This document shows, one piece after another, positions 6,095 through 6,103 of a DNA stretch of 6,103 nucleotides. Under the pieces are notes generated by a model. It was not told where the DNA came from. It saw only the letters and a program-made list of their open reading frames with translations, and made no database searches. Source of the DNA: Candidatus Firestoneibacteriota bacterium. GTDB lineage: Bacteria > Oederibacteriota > JAAXVQ01. The stretch's first letter is position 1, and the number at the start of each line of letters is the position of its first letter. The DNA lies in the NCBI GenBank assembly GCA_013335425.1, contig JAAXVQ010000134.1, forward strand, positions 1-6,103, written 5' to 3'. A program made the translations under genes and the position numbers.

Positions 6095-6103
6095 TTTTTT
6101 TCG

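Overview
The window reads as ordinary single-chromosome DNA from a Gram-negative-type, probably anaerobic or facultatively anaerobic bacterium. The hints are a DUF362/polyferredoxin pair, non-sporulation SpmA/SpmB homologues next to a murein-recycling enzyme, and dispersed palindromic repeats. Taxonomy cannot be fixed from the sequence. The gene content would fit an uncultured PVC-like or deltaproteobacterial-type lineage, but that is a guess. All recognisable genes lie on the + strand, in two or three transcription units.

Region 1 (2-2117), redox pair. The 3' half of a DUF362 (COG2006) protein is followed after 13 bases by a membrane polyferredoxin. This second protein fuses a NapH-like four-helix membrane domain with two CX3CP motifs and two 4Fe-4S clusters to a NapG/MauM-like domain with four more clusters. 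The pair looks like an electron-transfer module between membrane and protein; its donor and acceptor are not visible here.

Region 2 (2118-2403), spacer of 286 bases. No gene was found. It holds G/C-rich inverted repeats inside a larger 11-bp perfect inverted repeat (2174-2184 / 2326-2336), possibly a small non-autonomous element or a dispersed repeat.

Region 3 (2404-4487), cell-envelope operon spmA-spmB-ldcA. The genes overlap by 8 bases and then sit 2 bases apart, so they are probably translationally coupled. spmB carries a -1 frameshift at a TTTT tract (3307-3310). Reading through it restores a full-length 178-residue protein. LdcA is a cytoplasmic LD-carboxypeptidase with its Ser and His catalytic positions in place. 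The arrangement recalls the Bacillus dacB-spmA-spmB operon, with a different peptidoglycan carboxypeptidase as partner.

Region 4 (4488-6103). After an 85-base gap comes a 14-helix MFS exporter of the DHA2 (EmrB/QacA) type. The window ends in a non-coding tail with a perfect 9-bp palindromic hairpin and a second partial copy of the same repeat.

No RNA gene, CRISPR array, transposase or phage gene was seen. Nothing here makes a convincing wholly new system. The points most worth following are the spmB frameshift, the SpmAB-LdcA linkage, and the fused NapH/NapG polyferredoxin beside DUF362.
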